Assembly (NCBI RefSeq): GCF_000375545.1
Contig: NZ_AQXF01000005.1
Location: 199,288 to 263,287, forward strand
Source of the DNA: Kordiimonas gwangyangensis DSM 19435 = JCM 12864
GTDB taxonomy: Bacteria; Pseudomonadota; Alphaproteobacteria; Sphingomonadales; Kordiimonadaceae
Reading direction: 5' to 3'
Length of the DNA: 64,000 nt
The notes under the pieces were generated by a model. The model saw only the letters and a program-made list of their open reading frames with translations. It had not been told where the DNA came from and did no database searches. The translations under genes and the position numbers were made by a program. Below are positions 56,847 through 64,000 of this stretch, one piece after another; the first letter of the stretch is position 1, and the number at the start of each line of letters is the position of its first letter.

Positions 56847-57455
56847 ATGGCCAAACTGTATTTTTATTATTCCGCGATGAACGCGGGCAAAACCACGACG
56901 CTCCTGCAGTCCAGTTTCAACTATCAGGAGCGCGGTATGAACACAATGTTGTTCACCGCCTCGATTGACGACAGGTTTGGCGAAGCAATTATCGCTTCCC
57001 GCATCGGCCTCAAGGCTGGCGCGCACATATTCGACGGCAATATTGACCTTTTTGTCAAGATTGCTGATGCACTCAAGACGCGGCCTATTCATTGTATCCT
57101 TGTGGACGAGGCTCAGTTCCTGACCAAGGACCATGTTTTCCAGCTGGCGTCAGTTGCTGATTCGCTCAAGATCCCGGTACTGGCCTATGGCCTACGGACC
57201 GATTTTCAGGCCAACCTGTTTGAAGGCAGCAAATGGCTTCTCGCCATCGCGGATGAACTGCATGAACTGAAAACCATCTGCAAATGTGGCTCAAAGGCGA
57301 CGATGAACCTGCGCATTGACGGCGAAGGTCGCGCGGTCAAGGAAGGCGCCTCAATCGAGATTGGCGGCAATGACCGCTACATTGCGCTCTGCCGTAAACA
57401 TTTCATGGAAAAGATCAACGGCCCGGAACGGCTGCCGCTGCCACAAACGCCGTGA
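56847..57455 (+). CDS. tdk: Thymidine kinase
   Basis: Phosphorylates thymidine and deoxyuridine with ATP. The 202-residue type II enzyme has the P-loop [13 protein letters not shown] near residue 9, the catalytic region [10 protein letters not shown] near 87, and two zinc Cys pairs (TICKCGSKA near 146 and ALCRKHF near 180). It is convergent with the PepSY gene and divergent from the adenosine deaminase gene. Confidence 0.96.
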   Translation: MAKLYFYYSAMNAGKTTTLLQSSFNYQERGMNTMLFTASIDDRFGEAIIASRIGLKAGAHIFDGNIDLFVKIADALKTRPIHCILVDEAQFLTKDHVFQLASVADSLKIPVLAYGLRTDFQANLFEGSKWLLAIADELHELKTICKCGSKATMNLRIDGEGRAVKEGASIEIGGNDRYIALCRKHFMEKINGPERLPLPQTP

Positions 57456-57458
57456 GAC

Positions 57459-58181
57459 TCAAGCCGCCTTTTGCCGCCGCTTGGCCTTGAGGCCAAAATC
57501 GCGGCGGTGAAAACGGAAGTAGATGAGACCAAAGCCGGACAGCACAAACAAAAGCCCGGTGCCTGCGGCAACCATCACCAGCGGATTGTTGAAATTGTCA
57601 CGGCTGCCGTAGTCCATGATGTGCAGCATCCAGAAGAAATCGTAGAAGCGCCAGACATCAGACCGCCGGGCGACGACACGTGCGCGGTCCGGGGAAACGT
57701 ACAGCACCGTGCCTTCCCCATCATTCATCTCCACGCGCCACACCGGCACGGGACCACGATAGTCTGAGGGCGCGGATTTCTCTATCAGCTCAGCAGTTGG
57801 TGCTGGTGCTTCGCCGGCAAAGTCAGCTTTGGCGATAGCAAGCGCCACCTCTTCACCGACGGGCGTCAGCTTCTCGGCGGTCTCGAGCGCATATATGCCG
57901 TGAATGCCACCCGCATCACGCACAACAACAGCCGGGATACCGCCAACAGCGCGAGTTGTCAGTGAAACCACCTGCGGATTGCCAATTTTATGTAGCAGAT
58001 CCTCAAGTTTCATCGCTTCCACGAGAAGCGGCGGTTGCTCGGCAATGTTGTGTTCGCCGCGCACACGCTCAATCGGTATCCATGTCATGATCACGCCGCC
58101 TAGGGTCCAGCATATGAACTGGATGCCAATAAGCAAGGCAACCCACTTGTGAACCTTGCTGATGAGAATGTGCGCGCGCAT
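57459..58181 (-). CDS. PepSY-domain membrane protein
   Basis: A 240-residue inner-membrane protein with an N-terminal helix (HKWVALLIGIQFICWTLGGV), a periplasmic PepSY-like domain and a C-terminal helix (VMVAAGTGLLFVLSGFGLIY) ending in basic residues. Related proteins are found next to TonB receptors and may act as ferric reductases, and here a TonB receptor gene is divergent from it. The start ATG 58181 has an AGGGG site. Confidence 0.75.
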   Translation of the reverse strand: MRAHILISKVHKWVALLIGIQFICWTLGGVIMTWIPIERVRGEHNIAEQPPLLVEAMKLEDLLHKIGNPQVVSLTTRAVGGIPAVVVRDAGGIHGIYALETAEKLTPVGEEVALAIAKADFAGEAPAPTAELIEKSAPSDYRGPVPVWRVEMNDGEGTVLYVSPDRARVVARRSDVWRFYDFFWMLHIMDYGSRDNFNNPLVMVAAGTGLLFVLSGFGLIYFRFHRRDFGLKAKRRQKAA

Positions 58182-58560
58182 GTGATTGCCCCTGACCCAT
58201 TTGTCCCGTTTCATGCTCGCTAGCACAAATGAGCGAGCTGACAAAGGATTTGTGGGAGAGACCCCAATTTCCGCTACGCCCGCTTAAGTTTCGGAACACT
58301 CTTTCACATTTCATCAATCGTTTAAAAAATCATATATTTTAGTGTGTTAGTCATACAATATGCGACATATAAGTCACACATTTTCGCATTTGAAATTTTT
58401 CAGTCACAAAAATCGCCGTTTGCATTCCCAGTATGGTTAACGCGCTCGTCCCGGCATCGGAGCCCATGTGTCTTTCGGGCACCAAAAAGGGGGAATGACC
58501 ATTCAAGACAACACAAGAAATGTCATTCCATATACTCAGAACCAATAGGGAGAAACGGCA
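58182..58560. other. Divergent region, PepSY / second TonB receptor
   Basis: No gene is seen in these 379 bases. The stretch 58310-58420 is rich in A and T. AGTCA occurs three times, at 58349-58353, 58372-58376 and 58402-58406, followed by (T/C)A, spaced 23 and 30 bases. GAATG-AC-CATTC at about 58493-58504 is a short palindrome. A GGGAGAAA ribosome site precedes the receptor ATG. Confidence 0.5.
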
Positions 58561-61446
58561 ATGGAAAACCATTTTAGCCGAACCAAGAAGGGCCTACTGC
58601 TCGCGAGCTGTGCGGCAATCGCCTTCACGAGCACAACCCCTGCGTTAGCGCAGGAAACTGATCCGATGGCAATTGAGGAAGTCGTCGTTACCGGTTCGCG
58701 CATCAGGCAAAACCCGCTTGAGGCACAAAGCCCAGTACAAATCCTGTCCGCAGCCGACATCGACCAATCCGGCCAGGTATCGATCGCGGACTTCCTGCAG
58801 CGCCTGCCAATTGCAGGGTCCGCCATCAACCGCACCAACAACTCCTCCGGCAACCTCGGCTTCCCGCCTGATGGCTCCGGCATCGGTGCGGGTGCAAGCC
58901 AGATTGACCTTCGCTACCTGACCTCCAAGCGTGTGCTTGTTCTTGTGGACGGTAAGCGCTGGGTACGTGGTTCAAGCGCATCGGGTGTCTCGGGCGCGGT
59001 TGACCTCAACACCATCCCGACCGGCATCATCAAGTCGATCGAGGTTCTGCAGGACGGCGCGTCCACCATTTATGGCTCCGACGCCATTGCAGGCGTGGTG
59101 AACATCATCACCCGCGACGACTATGAAGGCTTCCAGGGCAGCGCCTACTACGGCATGTTTGATGAAGGCGACGGCAAAACGCAGGAATATGACGTATCCT
59201 GGGGTGCCTCGGGCGACCGCGCACGTGTGCTTCTGGACGTTGGCTACACCAAACAGGGTTCCGTTGAAGCGGCAGACCGTGAGCTGACCGCTTACGCCAT
59301 TCCGTTTGAAAACCTTGGTGCGTCCTCCGGCACGCCGCAGGGCCGTTTTGTGTTCAACAACGACTTCGGCTCCATCACACCAAATGACGGCGCAGGCCCA
59401 ATCCCGAACTTCGACCCGAACGACCCAACGGGCCCGAACTCGGACTATCACGCCTTCACCCTTGCGGACCGCTTCAACTATTCGCCGTACAACAAGGTGA
59501 TGACCCCATCGGAGCGCATCAACATCTTCGCGAAGGCGGAAGTTGATCTCACCGAGACCATCAAGATGAAAACCACCGCGGCCTACAACAACCGTCGCTC
59601 GGTTAGCCAGGCCGCGCCTGAGCCACTCTTCTTCGGTGTGGACGCAGGTGCAGGCTACTGGATGGACAATATCGTCATCCCGGAAGACCATCCCTACAAC
59701 CCGTTCGGTATAGAGCTGAACCCGGAAACCTTCGCTTTCGGTGGCCGTCGTCCGCTTGAAGCAGGCCCGCGTGTCTTCTCCCAAAACGTTGATACATGGT
59801 ATGTGTCGAACACGGTTGAGGGCGAAATTGAGTTTGCTGGCCGAAAATGGTTCTGGGACGTGAACGGCACCTGGTCGCAAAGCCAGGCCAATCAGGTCAA
59901 GGACGGTGCGTTCAACGCCCGCAAGATCAGCGAAGCTCTTGGTGACCCGGCTGCATGTGCCGCCATCCCGGGTTGTGTACCGCTCAACATCTTTGGTGGC
60001 CAAGGCCCGGACGGCAACGGCACCATCACCAAAGCCATGCTGGAATACATCACCTTCACGCAGAAAGACGAAAGCCGTCAGAAGCTGTTTGATGTGTCCG
60101 CAAACGTGGCCGGCGAGCTCTTTGACCTGCCAGCCGGCCCGCTTGGTGTTGCCCTTGGTTGGGAATACCGTGAAGAGAAAGGCCGCTTCATCCCGGATAA
60201 CGTTGTATCCTCCGGTGAAACTGCTGGTGTTCCGGCGAGCCCGACTGCAGGCCAGATCCACGTAAAAGAGTTCTATGGCGAGATTAACGTGCCGGTGCTT
60301 TCCGATGCGTCTTTTGCCAAGAACCTCGACCTCAATGCTGCGTTCCGTACGTCTGACTATTCGACCTCCGGCAGCAACACGGTCTTCAAGGTGGGCGCAG
60401 CGTGGCAGGTGAACGATGACCTGACCTTCCGCGGCAACTGGTCCGAAGGCTTCCGTGCCCCGAACATCGGCGAGCTTTATAACACCGGCTCCCGCTTCGA
60501 CAGCACGATCAGCGACCCGTGTAACTCGGGTGGCGGCAACACCCCGCACCCGAACTGCTCGGCCCTCGGCGTTCCAGTTGACATGGTTCAGATCAACCCG
60601 CAAATCAGCGTGACCACAGGCGGCAACCCCGACCTGACACCTGAAACCGCGGAAACCTGGACCGCAGGCTTCACCTTCAGCCCACGCGGCCTTGCCGACG
60701 GTATGGGCCTGCAGGGCATCACTTTTGAAGCCAACTACTACAATATCAGCATGGAAAATGTGATCCAGGCACCGAACGCTTCGGAAGTTCTGGACGGCTG
60801 CGTTGAAACGCTTGCTGATGTCTTCTGTAATGCTGTGACCCGTACGGCAAACGGTCAGGTTACCCGCATCGACGGAATCCTCACCAACATTGCCGGCATT
60901 GAAACAGACGGCCTTGACTGGTCCATCTCCATGGAGACGGAACCGGCCGATTGGGGCCAACTGCGCTTCAAATGGCTTAACAGCCACCTGTTCAAGTTCG
61001 AGGAATCCACCCCGAACGCCGCAGGCGGTATTGATGTCATTGACCGCGCAGGTACCGAGCTTGGCTCACCAGAACGTGCCTACATCAAGTTCAAATCCTC
61101 ACTGTTTGTGGATTGGACGCTTGATGCATGGACCGTAGGTGCCACCTTCCGTTACCTCGGCAGCGTTGACGAGGCTTGCGGCGGCGTGATCGGCGACTTC
61201 GGCTTCACTCAGTACTGCACAGACGGCGCTGACGGCAACACGCTCGGCAGCACCTTCTACACCGACCTGCAGGTTACCTTCCGCCCACAAGCTTGGGAGG
61301 ACAAGGTTGCCTTCACCCTTGGTGTGCAGAACCTTCTGGATCAGGACCCGCCGCTTTGCACGACCTGTGACCTCAACAACTTTGATGGCACAATCCACGC
61401 AACGCCGGGCCGCTTCTTCTACGGCCAGATCTCCTTCAAGATGTAA
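58561..61446 (+). CDS. TonB-dependent receptor
   Basis: A 961-residue outer-membrane receptor. A signal peptide ends near PALAQ (residue 30), then TonB box [11 protein letters not shown] near 38. The plug includes [20 protein letters not shown] near 140 and [15 protein letters not shown] near 170, and the barrel ends in GQISFKM. Its type is common for uptake of carbohydrates, peptides or other large nutrients; the substrate is not known. The neighbouring aldehyde dehydrogenase and PepSY gene do not settle it. Confidence 0.9.
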   Translation: MENHFSRTKKGLLLASCAAIAFTSTTPALAQETDPMAIEEVVVTGSRIRQNPLEAQSPVQILSAADIDQSGQVSIADFLQRLPIAGSAINRTNNSSGNLGFPPDGSGIGAGASQIDLRYLTSKRVLVLVDGKRWVRGSSASGVSGAVDLNTIPTGIIKSIEVLQDGASTIYGSDAIAGVVNIITRDDYEGFQGSAYYGMFDEGDGKTQEYDVSWGASGDRARVLLDVGYTKQGSVEAADRELTAYAIPFENLGASSGTPQGRFVFNNDFGSITPNDGAGPIPNFDPNDPTGPNSDYHAFTLADRFNYSPYNKVMTPSERINIFAKAEVDLTETIKMKTTAAYNNRRSVSQAAPEPLFFGVDAGAGYWMDNIVIPEDHPYNPFGIELNPETFAFGGRRPLEAGPRVFSQNVDTWYVSNTVEGEIEFAGRKWFWDVNGTWSQSQANQVKDGAFNARKISEALGDPAACAAIPGCVPLNIFGGQGPDGNGTITKAMLEYITFTQKDESRQKLFDVSANVAGELFDLPAGPLGVALGWEYREEKGRFIPDNVVSSGETAGVPASPTAGQIHVKEFYGEINVPVLSDASFAKNLDLNAAFRTSDYSTSGSNTVFKVGAAWQVNDDLTFRGNWSEGFRAPNIGELYNTGSRFDSTISDPCNSGGGNTPHPNCSALGVPVDMVQINPQISVTTGGNPDLTPETAETWTAGFTFSPRGLADGMGLQGITFEANYYNISMENVIQAPNASEVLDGCVETLADVFCNAVTRTANGQVTRIDGILTNIAGIETDGLDWSISMETEPADWGQLRFKWLNSHLFKFEESTPNAAGGIDVIDRAGTELGSPERAYIKFKSSLFVDWTLDAWTVGATFRYLGSVDEACGGVIGDFGFTQYCTDGADGNTLGSTFYTDLQVTFRPQAWEDKVAFTLGVQNLLDQDPPLCTTCDLNNFDGTIHATPGRFFYGQISFKM

Positions 61447-61470
61447 GTCTTGGGATAGTGTGAACAAAAG

Positions 61471-61496
61471 AAAGGCGCCTCACGGGGCGCCTTTTT
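61471..61496 (+). terminator. Intrinsic terminator of the second TonB receptor
   Basis: AAAGGCGCC (61471-61479) pairs with GGCGCCTTT (61486-61494) around TCACGG, followed by T to 61496. Confidence 0.9.
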
Positions 61497-61518
61497 CATT
61501 TGAAGCTCGTTTAGTGCC

Positions 61519-62958
61519 TCAGCCGATGCCTTGGTTATGACCAAGGATGGATTTCACCTCAAGGAAATCAGCGAAGGCATGGTCACCCCATTCACGACCA
61601 TTGCCGGACTGCTTGTACCCACCAAAGGGTGCCGAGAGGTCACCCGCCGCACCATTGATATAAACCATGCCGGTGCGCATTTTGGCGGCAACCCGCTGCG
61701 CCCGCGCGTGGTCTTTCGACTGTACCGCACCGGAGAGGCCGTAAAGGCTGTCATTCGCGATGCGGACGGCCTCGTCCTCATCCTCGTAACCGATGATCGA
61801 CAGCACCGGGCCAAAAACTTCCTCGCGTGCGATGGTCATGTCCGGCTTCACATCGGCGAACACCGTTGGTTTCACGTAGAAGCCGCCTTCGGGGCAGCCT
61901 TCCGGGAAGCCTGTGCCACCCGCAACAAGACGCGCGCCTTCGTCGATGCCCGCCTGGATCATTTCACCTACTTTTTTGAACTGGTCGCCATGTGCGATGG
62001 GGCCCATGGTGGTGCCGTCCGCGTTCGGGTCACCCGCCACCACGGTGGAGGCAGCCTGCGCTGCAATCGCCGCCGCCTCGTCCATGCGGGAGTGCGGCAC
62101 CAGCATACGGGTGAGCGCCGTACAGGTCTGGCCGGTGTTGCGCATGACAGCGACGGTATCGCGCGCCACCACGCTTTCAAGGTCAGCGTCATCGAGCACA
62201 ATATTGGCGGATTTGCCGCCAAGCTCCTGCGCCACGCGCTTGATGGTTTTAGCGGCATTGGCTTGCACCGCTGCACCCATGCGGGTTGAGCCGGTGACGG
62301 ACATCATGTCCACGCCCGGATGGCCGGAAAGCGCCTCACCCACAGCCTGCCCCTCGCCGTATACAAGGTTATAGATGCCCGCAGGCACGCCGGCGGCATG
62401 CATAATTTCAGTGAACAGCTGCGCACTATAAGGCGCAACTTCGCTTGGTTTCAGCACCATGGTGCAGCCGGTCGCAATGGCAGGCGCCACTTTGCAGCTG
62501 ATCTGGTTGATCGGCCAGTTCCAAGGCGTGATCATGCCGACAACGCCAATCGGTTCCTTGACGATACGGGTAGGTCCACGGTCCTCGAAGAACTCATATT
62601 TCTTCAGCGCTTTGATCGCTTCCGACAGGTGACCGGCACCCGCTGGTGCGTGGGCGCGGAGCGCGAGCGCTTTCGGCGCCCCCATCTCAAGCGTGATGAC
62701 CTCAGCCATCTCTTCCATGCGCTTCTGGTATTCGTTCAGGATGGACTGCAACAGCTCAAGGCGCTCTTCCCGCGTGGAGAACTGGAATGTCTCGAACGCT
62801 TTCTGTGCGGCGGCCACGGCGCGGTCAACGTCTGCGGCATTACCCAGCACCATTTCACCCGACTTCTGGCCGGATGCAGGGTTGATGATGTCGCGCACCT
62901 TGAAGGCATCCGCCTCCACCCATTCGCCGCCGATATAGTGTTTGTGCAGTTGCCGCAT
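61519..62958 (-). CDS. Aldehyde dehydrogenase family protein
   Basis: A 479-residue NAD(P)-dependent aldehyde dehydrogenase. It has ITPWNWPINQISCKVAPA near residue 141, catalytic Glu in AQELGGKSANI near 241 and catalytic Cys in RNTGQTCTALTRM near 276, and a C-terminal FGGYKQSGNGREWGDHAF near 447. The group with ASGQK-type starts is broad and the substrate is unknown. GGGAGAAGG precedes ATG 62958. The short-chain dehydrogenase gene lies upstream on the same strand. Confidence 0.9.
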   Translation of the reverse strand: MRQLHKHYIGGEWVEADAFKVRDIINPASGQKSGEMVLGNAADVDRAVAAAQKAFETFQFSTREERLELLQSILNEYQKRMEEMAEVITLEMGAPKALALRAHAPAGAGHLSEAIKALKKYEFFEDRGPTRIVKEPIGVVGMITPWNWPINQISCKVAPAIATGCTMVLKPSEVAPYSAQLFTEIMHAAGVPAGIYNLVYGEGQAVGEALSGHPGVDMMSVTGSTRMGAAVQANAAKTIKRVAQELGGKSANIVLDDADLESVVARDTVAVMRNTGQTCTALTRMLVPHSRMDEAAAIAAQAASTVVAGDPNADGTTMGPIAHGDQFKKVGEMIQAGIDEGARLVAGGTGFPEGCPEGGFYVKPTVFADVKPDMTIAREEVFGPVLSIIGYEDEDEAVRIANDSLYGLSGAVQSKDHARAQRVAAKMRTGMVYINGAAGDLSAPFGGYKQSGNGREWGDHAFADFLEVKSILGHNQGIG

Positions 62959-63096
62959 GACCTTCTCCCGATACTTATGTTCGCCCGCAGAGCAGGCAAA
63001 TTACAAAATCAATATGACGCTAAGATGGTGCCCACGCCCACTTATACAAGGCGCGAAATGGGTAGCCGCTGGTGCAGGTGCTGCACCACGCTGGCC

Positions 63097-63927
63097 TCAG
63101 AACGGTGTTTTGCTACGTCGTTCCGCCATGGCTTTCAGGAACATCTTGCGCCAGCGGTTTGGCATCCAGCGCTGCAACCGGTCGATCCGGCGCGCATCAG
63201 GCCCCACAAGGATACGGTATTGCCCGCGCTTCACCCCGTCGAGGATGATTTGGGCGGCGCCCTCCGCTGTCGTCTGGATCATATCGCGGAAGCCTTCTTG
63301 GGCCTGCTCGGCACTGGTGTCGCCCTGCACATTGTGCAGGTGTTTCCCGTTCAGCACGATATTAGTGTCCACCCCGCCGGGGTGCACGCTATGTACCTGA
63401 ACGCCAGTACCATCAAGCTCATAGAACAGGCTTTCGTTGAAGCCCTTAACAGCGTGCTTTGCGGCACAGTAAGCCGACTGGCTGCCCACACCAATAAGCC
63501 CGAACAGGCTGGAGACATTGATGATATGCCCGGACCGGCGGGCAAGCATGGACGGCAGAAACGCTTTGGTGCCGTAGACGACGCCGTAAAAGTTGATGCC
63601 CATGAGCCAGTCGAGGTCCTCGTAGCTCATCCGGTCAACCGTATCCGACAGCGAAACGCCGGCGTTGTTGAAAACCGCATCCACGGGACCGAGCTTGGCT
63701 TCGGCGTCCGCTGCGGCAGCATTCACCGCATCGCGGTCCGCGACATCAAGGGCGCGCATATGCACATTTGACTGAAGCGCCTTCACCTCCATACAGGTTT
63801 TGGCAAGGGCATCAGCGTTGATGTCGGTGAGGTAAAGGCTGACACCATCACGCGCTAACGCCAAGGCAAGGGCCCGTCCAATGCCCGATGCCGCACCGGT
63901 AATGAAGGCGGTTTTAATATCAGTCAC
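63097..63927 (-). CDS. Short-chain dehydrogenase/reductase
   Basis: A 276-residue SDR with cofactor motif FITGAASGIGRALALALA near residue 8, NNAG near 89, catalytic Ser in IINVSSLFGLIG near 137 and YxxxK in SAYCAAKHAVKGF near 153. The basic C-terminal tail (WMPNRWRKMFLKAM) is usual in a group of steroid- or acyl-type reductases, but the substrate cannot be told. The start is GTG at 63927 with GGGGGA upstream. Confidence 0.9.
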   Translation of the reverse strand: MTDIKTAFITGAASGIGRALALALARDGVSLYLTDINADALAKTCMEVKALQSNVHMRALDVADRDAVNAAAADAEAKLGPVDAVFNNAGVSLSDTVDRMSYEDLDWLMGINFYGVVYGTKAFLPSMLARRSGHIINVSSLFGLIGVGSQSAYCAAKHAVKGFNESLFYELDGTGVQVHSVHPGGVDTNIVLNGKHLHNVQGDTSAEQAQEGFRDMIQTTAEGAAQIILDGVKRGQYRILVGPDARRIDRLQRWMPNRWRKMFLKAMAERRSKTPF

Positions 63928-63941
63928 CTAGTGTCCCCCAA

Positions 63942-64000
63942 TCAGTTATCAAAGCTTGCGTTCAGAAACGCGCCCATCGCAGCAATGGCTTTTTTCCCTT
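63942..64000 (-). CDS. 3' end of an unknown gene (partial)
   Basis: The last 18 codons of a reading frame that enters from the right edge, ending GAFLNASFDN and a stop at 63942, 14 bases before the short-chain dehydrogenase start. It is likely the upstream gene of the same operon. Too little is visible to name it. Confidence 0.4.
   Translation of the reverse strand, partial: GKKAIAAMGAFLNASFDN

Noticed and set aside
58972..60987. A 671-codon open frame antisense to the second TonB receptor
   Set aside because: Same reason: a shadow of a well-supported gene with no recognisable protein features.

Overview
The window looks like the chromosome of a Gram-negative alphaproteobacterium, possibly of the Kordiimonadales, Sphingomonadales or Rhodospirillales type. 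Supporting features are two large TonB-dependent receptors, a TorF-type porin, a plant-type (GCS2) glutamate-cysteine ligase, an isoquinoline-oxidoreductase-like molybdoenzyme, a Fur-type site before feoAB and a GTTC-N7-GTTC motif like the alphaproteobacterial LexA box. The genus cannot be fixed from the sequence alone. I found no rRNA, tRNA, CRISPR array, phage or insertion sequence.

Layout. 1-18.2 kb is housekeeping and accessory metabolism: partial ppa, ubiA, a RhtB/LysE exporter, a CPA2 cation/proton antiporter, aidB, rsmE, a cysteine-dioxygenase-like cupin, gshA, a Tat-exported molybdenum hydroxylase pair, several small genes and uvrB. 18.2-19.7 kb holds a TorF porin followed by a 457-base non-coding stretch with an unusual series of stem-loops. 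19.7-28.2 kb carries an aspartate aminotransferase, a DMT permease, an sdpRI pair, dps, a FAD oxidoreductase, feoAB and a lipoprotein dipeptidase. 28.3-34.8 kb has a tricorn-like protease, an MFS transporter and a membrane sulfatase-like protein.

34.8-57.5 kb is a nearly continuous nucleic-acid and nucleoside scavenging region. It contains a RutR-like TetR regulator, an OAR-type TonB receptor and a long leftward operon (BMP-type nucleoside ABC transporter, cdd, deoA, deoB, S1/P1 nuclease). It also contains a rightward upp-phosphoribosyltransferase-punA operon, a leftward operon (exported adenosine deaminase, NCS2 permease, animal-like deoC, ALDH16-type dehydrogenase) and tdk. Four copies of an inverted repeat of the form TTGAC-N6-GTCAA (one arm often CTGAC) sit before the TonB receptor (two copies), in the divergent BMP/upp gap, and before deoC. 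They resemble the known E. coli RutR site, which suggests one regulon.

57.5-64 kb has a PepSY membrane protein, a second TonB receptor, an aldehyde dehydrogenase, a short-chain dehydrogenase and the tail of another gene.

The most unusual signals are: (1) the stem-loop array at 19242-19555, where the stems differ but ACCTTC recurs six times, mostly in 8-base loops; (2) the RutR-like regulon; (3) a LexA-type box before an unknown lipoprotein; (4) a perfect 13-bp hairpin that ends at the start codon of the sulfatase-like gene.
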